Below are positions 40,161 to 48,362 of a DNA stretch of 64,000 nt, one piece after another. The stretch is taken from assembly GCF_000152845.1 (NCBI RefSeq), contig NZ_CH902584.1:2737073-2801072 (forward strand), written 5' to 3'. A program made the position numbers and the translations under genes. Position 1 is the first letter of the stretch. Every line of letters starts with the position of its first letter. Below the pieces are notes generated by a model that did not search any database, had not been told where the DNA came from, and was given only the letters and a program-made list of their open reading frames with translations. The stretch is from Roseovarius sp. 217. GTDB taxonomy: Bacteria; Pseudomonadota; Alphaproteobacteria; Rhodobacterales; Rhodobacteraceae.

Positions 40161-42967
40161 CCGAGACCACGGTGATCGGTGAGGATGGTCAGTGGCAGGT
40201 GGTGTTCGACCCCGCCGATATTCCCGGCGGCGAGCGCGAGGTGGCGGTGGTGATCACCGCGACGGATGGGTTTGGCAATTCCACCGTGGTCACGGATGTG
40301 GTGGCGATTGATACGGTGCCGCATCCGATTGCGATCAATTCCGGAGCGGTTGGCGGCGATGGTGTCGTCAATCTGGTGGAAGAGGCGGCAGGCGTGGCGA
40401 TCACCGGCACGTCGACGGCTGGGGCCACGGTGACGGTCACGGTCGAGGGCGTGTCCCGCGACGTGGTCGTTGGCGCGGATGGCACCTGGACAGCCGAATT
40501 TGATCCGGGCACGCTGCCGGCTGGGCAATATGAAACAGAGGTAACGGCGACCACGGTCGATGCAGCGGGCAATGCCAGCAGCACCAGTGGAACATTCCGC
40601 GTCGATACCGAGGTGCGCGATTTCGGCATGACCGGCACGCCGGGTGGCGCGGATGGTGTGATCAACGCCGCTGAGCAGGGTGATGGGTTCACCATGAGCG
40701 GCACGGTGGAGCCGGGCTCGACGGTGAAGCTGACGTTTGGCGATGCAGTGGTGGATGCGGTTGTGGCGGCGGACGGGCGCTGGACCGCCAACTTTACCGG
40801 CGCGCAGATTGCGGGCGGCACCTATACCGGCGATGTTGTGGCGGTGGCCACGGATGCGGCGGGCAACGTCAGCGAATTGCGCCAAGCGGTGAGCGTGGAT
40901 ACCGAGGCCAATGATCTGAGCCTTGATGCTGCGTCGGTTGGCGGCGATGGCACGGTCAATCTGGTGGAAACGGGCGGGCAGGTGGCCATCACCGGCACTG
41001 CCACGGCGGGGGCCACGGTGACGGTTACATTCGCCGGGGTGACGCAGGATGTGGTCGCCAATGCTTCGGGCGTTTGGGTGGCCAATGTCGCGGGCAGCGC
41101 GCTGGCGGCGGGGCAGTATGATGCGCCGGTGACGGCGGTGTCGGTCGATGCGGCGGGCAACCGCGCCGATGTGAGCGGCACGGTGCGGGTTGATACCGAG
41201 GTGCGTGATTTCGGGATGAGCGGCACGCCGGGTGGTGCGGACGGTGTGATCAACGCGGCTGAGCAGGGTGACGGGTTTGCCATGAGCGGCACGGTGGAGC
41301 CGGGGTCGTCGGTGAAGCTCACGTTTGGCGATGCAGTGGTGGATGCGGTTGTGGCGGCGGATGGGCGCTGGACCGCGACATTTACCGGCGCGCAGATTGC
41401 GGGCGGCACCTATACCGGCGATGTTGTGGCGGTGGCCACGGATGCGGCGGGCAACGTCAGCGAGTTGCGCCAAGCGGTGAGCGTGGATACCGAGGCCGGT
41501 CTCTTGACGCTGAACGCCGGGGCGATTGCCGGTGATGGGATGATCAACGGGGCCGAGGCGGATGCCGGGGTGCTGGTTACGGGCACGGCCGATGCCGGGG
41601 CCACGGTGAGTGTCAGCCTCGACGGGGTTGAGCATACGGTGCAGGCGGATGGCGCGGGCCAGTGGCAGAGCCGCTATGAAAGCGCCGAGATCACGCGCGG
41701 CACCCATGTGCCCGAGGTGAGCGCGCGCACGGTGGATGCGGCGGGCAATCCGACCGAGGTGGATGCGACGGTGCGGGTGGACACGCAGGTGGACAACCTC
41801 AGCCTCGGCGATCTCAACCTTGCGATTGGGGCCGACGGGCGCGATGTCATCAACAATGACATTGCCACGGGCGGGTTCAACGTCACCGGCACGATCGAGC
41901 CGGGCAGCCGGGTGTTTGTCACCATCGACGGGGTGCAGCACGAGGCGCAGGTGGCGGGCAATGGCACCTGGGTGGCCAATTTCGGCCCCAACGAGATTGC
42001 ATCCGGTGAGCGGGACGCGGCCTTGCGGGTTGATGTGACCGATGCCGCAGGCAATAGCGCCTTTCTGACCGACACGGTGCGGGTCGATACGCTGGTCAAT
42101 GCGCTGAGCCAAGATGGGCCGGTGACGCCCGACAATATCGTCAACATCTCTGAGGCGGCGGGAGGCGTGACCCTGACCGGGCAGGTCGAAGCGGGATCGA
42201 GCGCGGATGTGCGGATCTTTGGCAAGACCTATCAGGCGGCGGTGGATGCCAATGGCAACTGGTCGGTGACCCTGCCCAACGTGGATATCCCGCGGCAGGA
42301 CGGGCAGGCCGCGATGGTGGTGTCTGCGACCGATTGGGCGGGCAATACCCGTGAGATCACCAGCAGTCTGACGCTGGACATGGTGGCGCCCGAGACGCCG
42401 GGGATCGTGGGCTATTTCCGGCAGGGCGACGGCTATCGCAATGCGACGGTGGAAACCAGCACCGATGATGTGAGCATTCATCAGGTCGATACGAGCGGCA
42501 ATGTCCGCGAATTGGCGCTGGGTGAGCAGGTCAACCAGTTTACCGGCGAGACGGATTACTTCTTTCTCGACGGGGCGGGGCGGCTGTCACCGGTGTCGGA
42601 TGGCTCGCAACTGGTGGTGACAAGCACCGACGCGGGGGGCAATACCGCCAGCACCTATGTGGTGCTGGATGAGACCAGCACCTCGGTCGTCAATATCGCC
42701 AATCCCAACCTCAGCGTCTTTGACATCGAGACGATTGATCTGCGGTTCGGGGATCAGGCGCAGTTGAGCCTGAGCGAAGCGCAGGTTCTGGCGCTTTCGG
42801 GCAATGGCGATACGGTTCTGGTGCAGGGGGGCGCGGATGATCGCGTCACGCTGACCGGGGCCGAGGCTGCGGGCAGTACGGTGATCGACGGTCAGAGCTT
42901 TGACATCTACACGCTGGGCAATGATGCCACGGTGGTGGTGGATGACGATATCCAGATCGTCACCTGA
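40157..42967 (+). CDS. BapA/LapA-type adhesin, Ig-like repeats and C-terminal part (frame interrupted)
   Basis: A 936-residue frame opens at GTG 40157, overlapping the previous stop (GTGTGA). It begins inside an Ig-like domain, then has seven more repeats of about 98 residues, each with GADGxxN, GTxxPGxxV, ADGxW and DAAGN marks and ending xVDTE. Repeats 2 and 4 are almost identical. The last 200 residues form a distinct C-terminal region (SVFDIETIDLRFGDQAQLSL, later DDRVTLTG and TVVVDDDIQIV) resembling the type I secretion end of such adhesins, without RTX nonapeptides. The outer-membrane component of a T1SS follows. Whether it is made as a separate protein, by frameshifting, or not at all cannot be told from sequence. 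Confidence 0.85.
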   Translation: MTETTVIGEDGQWQVVFDPADIPGGEREVAVVITATDGFGNSTVVTDVVAIDTVPHPIAINSGAVGGDGVVNLVEEAAGVAITGTSTAGATVTVTVEGVSRDVVVGADGTWTAEFDPGTLPAGQYETEVTATTVDAAGNASSTSGTFRVDTEVRDFGMTGTPGGADGVINAAEQGDGFTMSGTVEPGSTVKLTFGDAVVDAVVAADGRWTANFTGAQIAGGTYTGDVVAVATDAAGNVSELRQAVSVDTEANDLSLDAASVGGDGTVNLVETGGQVAITGTATAGATVTVTFAGVTQDVVANASGVWVANVAGSALAAGQYDAPVTAVSVDAAGNRADVSGTVRVDTEVRDFGMSGTPGGADGVINAAEQGDGFAMSGTVEPGSSVKLTFGDAVVDAVVAADGRWTATFTGAQIAGGTYTGDVVAVATDAAGNVSELRQAVSVDTEAGLLTLNAGAIAGDGMINGAEADAGVLVTGTADAGATVSVSLDGVEHTVQADGAGQWQSRYESAEITRGTHVPEVSARTVDAAGNPTEVDATVRVDTQVDNLSLGDLNLAIGADGRDVINNDIATGGFNVTGTIEPGSRVFVTIDGVQHEAQVAGNGTWVANFGPNEIASGERDAALRVDVTDAAGNSAFLTDTVRVDTLVNALSQDGPVTPDNIVNISEAAGGVTLTGQVEAGSSADVRIFGKTYQAAVDANGNWSVTLPNVDIPRQDGQAAMVVSATDWAGNTREITSSLTLDMVAPETPGIVGYFRQGDGYRNATVETSTDDVSIHQVDTSGNVRELALGEQVNQFTGETDYFFLDGAGRLSPVSDGSQLVVTSTDAGGNTASTYVVLDETSTSVVNIANPNLSVFDIETIDLRFGDQAQLSLSEAQVLALSGNGDTVLVQGGADDRVTLTGAEAAGSTVIDGQSFDIYTLGNDATVVVDDDIQIVT
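40601..40908 (+). repeat. Near-identical adhesin repeat unit, copy 1
   Basis: A 308-base unit encoding one Ig-like domain (VDTEVRDFGMTGTPGGADG...). It recurs 588 bases downstream (41189-41496) with only a few base changes and about four amino acid changes. The unit between them is different, so a two-domain block was duplicated or gene-converted. Confidence 0.9.
41189..41496 (+). repeat. Near-identical adhesin repeat unit, copy 2
   Basis: Second copy of the 308-base unit at 40601-40908; differences are mostly synonymous, which points to recent duplication or ongoing homogenisation. Confidence 0.9.
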
Positions 42968-43040
42968 TGCCGGATAGAGGCGCGCGTCCATGCTGGCGCG
43001 CGTTTCCAACGACAAGGCCGAAACGGTCGGAGGACTATGT

Positions 43041-44351
43041 ATGGGGACTGTAACGAGGGGGCTGTTGCTGGCGGGTGCCTGTCTGGTGCTGGCGGGATGT
43101 CTGCGCGATGGCGGCAGCGACGATGCCGAGGTATCGCGGGCGGCGGCGGGTCCGGATATGCGGCCCGATCAAGAGGCACGGGCCAAAGAGGCCGCGCAAT
43201 CGGAAATCATCAGCGCGTTGCAGGCGCGGCGGTCGGTTCTGGTGCCGGGCAGCAGTTTTGATCAGGTGGCGGGGTCGGTTCTGGCCGCCTATAGCCGCAG
43301 CGCCGAGGCGGATTTGCTGAGCGCGCGGCTGCGGGCCGAGGCCGCGTCAAAGAACTGGTTGCCACGCATCGGCCCGAATATCAGCCTGACCAGTCTGAGC
43401 GATATTGTCACCCAGTTGATTGTCGAGCAGGTGCTCTATGACAATGGCCGCAAGAAAGCCGAGCGCGCCTTTGCCAAGGCCGATGTCGAGGTGGCCGCCG
43501 TGACGCTGGCCGAGGATGTGAACGGGCGCGTGTTCGAGGCGCTGATGCTCTATCTGGCGGCGTCACAGGCGCGCGAACGGCTGGCGCTGGAGCGGCGCAC
43601 GCTGGAGGATATAAGCCAGTTCGAGTGGATCATGTCGGAGCGGGTCAAGGGCGGGGTGTCGGATATGTCTGACCTCAATATCCTGCGCTCGCGTCTGGCG
43701 GAAATCCGCGAGGTGATGGCGGGGCAGATTGAGGCCGAGGCCACCGCCTTGGCGGAGTTGAATGCCATGGCGGAGCGGCCCCTTGGGGCGGTCACGGGCC
43801 TGTCCGAGGTGTCGGTTGATGCGGGCACTGTGCGGGCGCTCGATGTCTTGCGCGCTGTGGCCGAGGCCGAGCGTGACACCGCCGAGGCTGTGATGGCGCG
43901 CGCCGGGCTCTTGCCGGGATTGACGGCGGGGGGCACGGTTGGCTCTGGCGATACGAGTTTCGGCCTCAACCTGCGGTCCGAGCAATTGCTGGGCCTGGGG
44001 ACCGGGGCGCAGTTGCGGGCGGCGGAGGCGGAGAAAGAGGCGGCGAGTCGTCGTCGCGCGCAGGCCGATGAAGACAGCAACCGTGTGGTGCAGCGGCTGG
44101 AGGGGCGGTTGAGTGCCCTTTCTCGGCAGGTGGGTGAGGCCAGTGTGTTGCGGGATACGGCGCAGGCGAACCTTGATCTCTTTCAGGCGCAATATGATGC
44201 CGGACAGCGCGATGTGATGGATGTCGTGGGCGTCTATGAGACCCTTGCCGAGCGGCAGGCGCGGGCGCTGGCGTTGAAATATGAGCTGGCATCGGTGCGG
44301 CTTGAGCTTGCGCGGCATATGGGTGTGCTGGCGGAGGGGAGCCGGATTTGA
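43041..44351 (+). CDS. TolC-like outer-membrane lipoprotein of type I secretion system
   Basis: A 436-residue protein starts with a lipoprotein signal (LVLAGC, Cys near 20). Two outer-membrane-factor repeats rich in long helices follow (EALMLYLAASQARERLALE, and near the end LDLFQAQYDAGQRDVMDVVG), the TolC/LapE pattern. It forms the outer-membrane channel for the adhesin upstream. The start at 43041 follows CGGAGGA. It overlaps the ABC transporter gene by four bases. Confidence 0.9.
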   Translation: MGTVTRGLLLAGACLVLAGCLRDGGSDDAEVSRAAAGPDMRPDQEARAKEAAQSEIISALQARRSVLVPGSSFDQVAGSVLAAYSRSAEADLLSARLRAEAASKNWLPRIGPNISLTSLSDIVTQLIVEQVLYDNGRKKAERAFAKADVEVAAVTLAEDVNGRVFEALMLYLAASQARERLALERRTLEDISQFEWIMSERVKGGVSDMSDLNILRSRLAEIREVMAGQIEAEATALAELNAMAERPLGAVTGLSEVSVDAGTVRALDVLRAVAEAERDTAEAVMARAGLLPGLTAGGTVGSGDTSFGLNLRSEQLLGLGTGAQLRAAEAEKEAASRRRAQADEDSNRVVQRLEGRLSALSRQVGEASVLRDTAQANLDLFQAQYDAGQRDVMDVVGVYETLAERQARALALKYELASVRLELARHMGVLAEGSRI

Positions 44352-46558
44352 CCAAGGCCCCCGTTGCCCTGTCGATCACCACTGGCGCGTGCGGGGCCGA
44401 GGCCAAGGGGCCGCCGCCCCCGCGGTTTGGCGAGCGGGCCGTGGCGCGGGCGAAACTGGGCGTAGCCTATGGCGCGCTCTTGGGGGTTGAGGCAGTCGAG
44501 CGCGATATTCTAGAGGCGATGATCGCGAGCAAGGCGGGCGGTGGGCCAGCCGATCAGCCACAGCCGCGCGCGCTGGCCGATGGGCTGGAGGCGGCGGGGC
44601 TGATGGCGCGGGTCGAGCCGGTGGCGCATCCGCATCCCGATCACTGGCCCGCGCTGGCGCAGATGACGAGCGGGCAATTCGTGCTGGTGCTGTCACAGGC
44701 GGGCAGTGTCCTGACGATCCATGACACGACCTGCGCCGATCAGCGCGCCGAGGTGCCGCTGGCGGAGTTCGAGCCGTTCTTTACCGGCCTTGTGGTGCGG
44801 GCCGAGGCCCCGGTGCAAAGCCTGAGCCGCGCGCATGACGCGCCCGAGGCCGCACCGCATTGGTTCTGGGGCCAGTTTGGCGGGTTCCGGCGGCATATCG
44901 CGGAGGTGGCGCTTGGGTCTTTCGTGGCCAATATTCTGGCCGTCGCGGTCGCGCTCTTTGCTTTGCAGGTTTATGACCGGGTGATCCCGCATCAATCGGA
45001 GGCGACGCTCTGGGTCTTGGCGGCGGGGGCTGGTCTTGCGCTGGTGATGGAAGCTGCGCTGAAAATCGCGCGGGCGCAGCTGATGGACGGGGCCGGGCGG
45101 CAGATCGAACTCAATGTGCAGCGGTTGTTGATGGACCGTATTCTGGGGATGCGGTCCGAGATTGCCGGCAAGGGACCGTCGCAGATCTTCTCGGCGATGC
45201 GCGAGTTTGGATCTGTGCGGGAGTTTTTCACCGCGTCCACGATTGGCACGCTCACCGATTTGCCGTTCATCGTGGTGTTTCTGGCGCTGGTGGCGTCGAT
45301 TGCGGGCAATGTGGTTTGGGTGTTGATCCTCGGTGGGGTGATCATGGTGATCCCCGGCTTTCTGCTGCAACGCCGGATGATGCGGCTGACGCAAGAGATG
45401 CAGGGCGCGGGCGCGCGGGGGGCGCGGCTGTTGCATGAGGCGATATTCGAGCTGGATACGCTCAAGACGCAGCGGGCCGAGGACCGGTTTCGTCGGATTT
45501 GGGGCGAGTTGACGGCCTTGCAGGCGATCAAGTCGAGCGAGCAGCGGCGGTTGGGATCGGTGCTGACGTTCTGGGCGCAGGCGGTGCAGCAGGCGACCTA
45601 TATCGCGGCGGTGATCCTTGGCTCCTATCTGGTGTTCGCGGGCGAATTCACCGTGGGGTCGATCATCGCCGTGGGGATCTTGACCAGCCGCACGCTGGGG
45701 CCGCTGACGCAACTCAGTGGAACGCTGGCGCGGTGGGGCAATGTGAAATCGGCGCTGGCGGGGCTGGATGCGATTGCGCTGGCGGGGCAGGACGCCGCCG
45801 AGGGGCGCAGCTATTTGCGGCGGACGTCCCTGAGCGGGGCCTATGAGCTGCGCGAGGTGCAATTTGCCTATGACGCGGGCGGTGCGCCGGTGCTGGATAT
45901 TCCGGGGTTGATCATTCAGCCGGGGCAAGTGGTGGCGGTGCTGGGCACCAACGGGTCGGGAAAATCGACCTTTCTCAAGCTCCTGTCGGGGCTTTATGCC
46001 CCGAGCCGCGGGCGGTTGATGCTGGATGGCACCGATATGGGGCAGATCGCGCCGCGCGACCTGCGGCGGATGATCGGGTATCTGGGGCAGGATGTGCGGC
46101 TCTTCACGGGCAGTCTGCGCGAGAACCTGAACCTGACCTTGCTGGAGCGTGATGACGCGCGGCTGATGCAGGCGTTGGAATTTGCCGGGCTGGGGCCGTT
46201 TGTGCGCGGTCATCCCAAGGGGCTGGACCTGGAGATCCTCGACGGGGGGCAAGGGCTGAGCCAAGGACAGCGGCAGTCGATCGGCTGGGCGCGGCTGTGG
46301 TTGCAGGACCCGGCGGTGTGTCTGCTGGATGAGCCGACGGCGGCGCTGGATCAGACGCTGGAGCGCACGCTGGTCAGCCGGTTGGACATCTGGCTCAAGG
46401 GGCGCACGGCGGTGATTGCGACGCACCGGATGCCGATCCTGAGCCTGACGAGCCGGACGCTCATCCTGCAAGCGGGTCGAATGGCGGTGGACGGGCCGCG
46501 CGATCAGGTGCTGGCGCATCTGGCGCAGGCGGCGGGCACCGGGCCGGGAGGGGCATGA
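44348..46558 (+). CDS. Type I secretion ABC transporter (LapB/HlyB-like)
   Basis: A 736-residue fused permease-ATPase. The N-terminal 170 residues occupy the position of a C39-like domain but show no catalytic Cys/His pair, as in LapB and HlyB. Five to six membrane helices lie at about 190-470. The ATPase has Walker A GTNGSGKST (near 535), signature LSQGQRQS (near 637) and Walker B CLLDEPTAALD (near 657). It drives export of the neighbouring adhesin. The start is TTG at 44348, overlapping the upstream stop as TTGA. Confidence 0.93.
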   Translation: MTKAPVALSITTGACGAEAKGPPPPRFGERAVARAKLGVAYGALLGVEAVERDILEAMIASKAGGGPADQPQPRALADGLEAAGLMARVEPVAHPHPDHWPALAQMTSGQFVLVLSQAGSVLTIHDTTCADQRAEVPLAEFEPFFTGLVVRAEAPVQSLSRAHDAPEAAPHWFWGQFGGFRRHIAEVALGSFVANILAVAVALFALQVYDRVIPHQSEATLWVLAAGAGLALVMEAALKIARAQLMDGAGRQIELNVQRLLMDRILGMRSEIAGKGPSQIFSAMREFGSVREFFTASTIGTLTDLPFIVVFLALVASIAGNVVWVLILGGVIMVIPGFLLQRRMMRLTQEMQGAGARGARLLHEAIFELDTLKTQRAEDRFRRIWGELTALQAIKSSEQRRLGSVLTFWAQAVQQATYIAAVILGSYLVFAGEFTVGSIIAVGILTSRTLGPLTQLSGTLARWGNVKSALAGLDAIALAGQDAAEGRSYLRRTSLSGAYELREVQFAYDAGGAPVLDIPGLIIQPGQVVAVLGTNGSGKSTFLKLLSGLYAPSRGRLMLDGTDMGQIAPRDLRRMIGYLGQDVRLFTGSLRENLNLTLLERDDARLMQALEFAGLGPFVRGHPKGLDLEILDGGQGLSQGQRQSIGWARLWLQDPAVCLLDEPTAALDQTLERTLVSRLDIWLKGRTAVIATHRMPILSLTSRTLILQAGRMAVDGPRDQVLAHLAQAAGTGPGGA

Positions 46559-46559
46559 G

Positions 46560-47759
46560 ATGAGCGATGTGGGCGCACGCAGCACCGCGAGCATATTGGC
46601 AGAGTTGAACGGCCGGCTGCGGGGTCCGAGCCTGATGGTGTGGCTCTGTGCGGCGAGTGTCTGGATCTTTATCCTCTGGGCGGCGTTTGCCTGGATCGAC
46701 GAGATCGTGCGCGCGCCGGGCGCGTTCATTTCCACCTCGCGGCCGCAGATCATCCAGAACCTCGAGGGCGGGATTCTGGCGGAATTGCTGGTGCAGGAGG
46801 GCGATGTTGTGGCGCGTGGTGATGTTCTGGCGCGGCTGCATGATACGCGGTTCAATTCCGAAGTGGCGGATTTGCAGGATCAGATCGCGGGTCTTGAGGT
46901 GCGGCAATTGCGGTTGGAGGCGGAATTGGCCGGGCAGTTCGATTTCGCCGTGCCTGAGGCGGTTGTGACACGGGCGGGAGAAATGGTGGCCTCGGAACGG
47001 GCGCTGCTGAAGGCGCGGCAAGAGGATTTCGTCAAGAGCAGCGAGGGGGCCAAACGGGTGATGCAGCAATCCGCCGAGGAAAAGCGACTGTTGGAGGGGC
47101 TATTGGCGAAGAAGATCGTGGCCTTGATTGAGGTCACGCGCGCGCGCAAGGCGCATGCGGATGCCGAAAAGCGCTATGATGAAATCGTGACGCAAGCCGA
47201 GCTTGAGCGGGCAGAGGCCTATTCCGAAACGCTCAAGGAATTGGCGACGCTGCGCCAGACCCTGCGTGCCAGTCAGGATCAGCTCAACCGGACGGTGTTG
47301 CTGAGCCCGTTGCGCGGCGTGGTGAACAATCTGAGTGTGACGACGATTGGCGGCGTCGTGCGCCCCGGTGAGGAAATTCTGGAGATCATCCCGCTGGATG
47401 AGGAGATGTTCGTCGAGGCGCGGGTCGAGCCGCGCAATATCGCCAATATCCGGCGCGGGCAGGAGGCGACGATCAAGCTGACGGCCTATGATTACACGAT
47501 CTACGGCACCTTGAAGGGGCGGGTGGATTTTATTTCCGCCGATACGTTCAAGGACGAGCGGGCGCGTGATCCCGATGGCGACCCGCATTACAAGGTGACG
47601 TTGCGCGTCGATATGGGGGCGCTGACGCCCCGGCAGGCGGGGATCGAGATCAGGCCCGGTATGCAGGCGGAGGTGGAATTGCACACAGGCGAAAAGACGG
47701 TGCTGCAATATCTGCTGAAACCGCTCTACAAGAGCCAGCAAGCGCTGCGCGAGCCGTAA
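46560..47759 (+). CDS. HlyD-family membrane fusion protein of type I secretion system
   Basis: A 399-residue protein with one N-terminal helix (about 24-44), a lipoyl-like half (IIQNLEGGILAELLVQEGD), a long coiled coil (about 120-240) and the second lipoyl half (LLSPLRGVVNNLSVTTIGG). A beta-barrel with EARVEPRNIANIRRGQEA follows. It bridges the ABC transporter and the outer-membrane channel. It starts one base after the transporter gene stops and ends the operon. Confidence 0.94.
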   Translation: MSDVGARSTASILAELNGRLRGPSLMVWLCAASVWIFILWAAFAWIDEIVRAPGAFISTSRPQIIQNLEGGILAELLVQEGDVVARGDVLARLHDTRFNSEVADLQDQIAGLEVRQLRLEAELAGQFDFAVPEAVVTRAGEMVASERALLKARQEDFVKSSEGAKRVMQQSAEEKRLLEGLLAKKIVALIEVTRARKAHADAEKRYDEIVTQAELERAEAYSETLKELATLRQTLRASQDQLNRTVLLSPLRGVVNNLSVTTIGGVVRPGEEILEIIPLDEEMFVEARVEPRNIANIRRGQEATIKLTAYDYTIYGTLKGRVDFISADTFKDERARDPDGDPHYKVTLRVDMGALTPRQAGIEIRPGMQAEVELHTGEKTVLQYLLKPLYKSQQALREP

Positions 47760-47785
47760 GAGGCAAGGCGCGGCGGGCATGAAAA

Positions 47786-47818
47786 TGGCGGCGATGGCCG
47801 GGACCACGCCGCCTTTTG
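47786..47818. terminator. Bidirectional terminator between T1SS and bactofilin genes
   Basis: GGCGGCG (47787-47793) pairs with CGCCGCC (47807-47813). TTTT follows on the plus strand, and ATTTTC follows the same stem read on the minus strand. It lies between convergent genes and fits termination in both directions. Confidence 0.72.
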
Positions 47819-47834
47819 TGATGTCCTGCTTGGA

Positions 47835-48362
47835 TCAGCCCTCGGCGGGTTTCGGTGCGGCGGCCGCTGCGGCGGGGATTGCGGGCTTGGGGGCAGATTT
47901 GTTGCCGGTCAGAGGATCGTCCTGACGCTGCACCGAGCCTTCGAAATGCGCGCCGCTCTCGATTGCGATGGTCTTGTGGATGATGTCACCTTCGACGCGG
48001 GCGGTCGAGGTCAGGCGCACCTTGAGGCCACGCACGCGGCCGACGATGCGGCCGTTGATCACCACGTCATCGGCGATCACTTCGCCCTTGATGGTGGCGC
48101 CTTCGCCGACGGTCAGCAGATGCGCGCGGATGTCGCCCTCGATCGAGCCTTCGACCTGAATGTCGCCGGTGGTCTTGAGATTGCCGGTCACGTGCAGGTC
48201 CGAGGACAGCACCGAGGCGGGCGGCTTGGCCTTGGGGGCCGATGCCTTGAATTCACTGTTCAGCGCGTCGGGGCGCGCCGAATCGAGCCGGTTCTCGGAG
48301 GCAGCCGGTTTGGCCTCTGCAGGCTTTTGCGCGGGTTCGTTGATTTTGCTCTTAGAAAACAT
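47835..48362 (-). CDS. Bactofilin-family polymer-forming protein
   Basis: A 175-residue protein with a Pro/Ala/Lys-rich N-terminal tail, a central DUF583/bactofilin right-handed beta-helix (about 48-140; LHVTGNLKTTGDIQVEGSIEG, DDVVINGRIVGRVRG shortened here) and an Ala/Pro-rich C-terminal tail. Bactofilins polymerise without nucleotides and scaffold cell-wall enzymes. Its start overlaps the end of the M23 peptidase gene by 11 bases, the frequent bactofilin-LytM pairing, so the two likely work together on cell shape. Confidence 0.93.
   Translation of the reverse strand: MFSKSKINEPAQKPAEAKPAASENRLDSARPDALNSEFKASAPKAKPPASVLSSDLHVTGNLKTTGDIQVEGSIEGDIRAHLLTVGEGATIKGEVIADDVVINGRIVGRVRGLKVRLTSTARVEGDIIHKTIAIESGAHFEGSVQRQDDPLTGNKSAPKPAIPAAAAAAPKPAEG

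Noticed and set aside
40088..42481. 797-codon minus-strand frame opposite the adhesin
   Set aside because: His/Arg/Ala-rich periodic product that follows the repeat DNA of the adhesin; no start context or known domain.
39780..42960. RTX or cadherin classification of the adhesin
   Set aside because: No GGxGxDxUx nonapeptides are present; the repeats are about 98-residue Ig-like units with DAAGN and ADGxW marks.
44693..46855. 720-codon minus-strand frame opposite the ABC transporter
   Set aside because: Gln/Arg/His/Pro-rich antisense shadow of a high-GC gene; the plus strand has intact ABC motifs.
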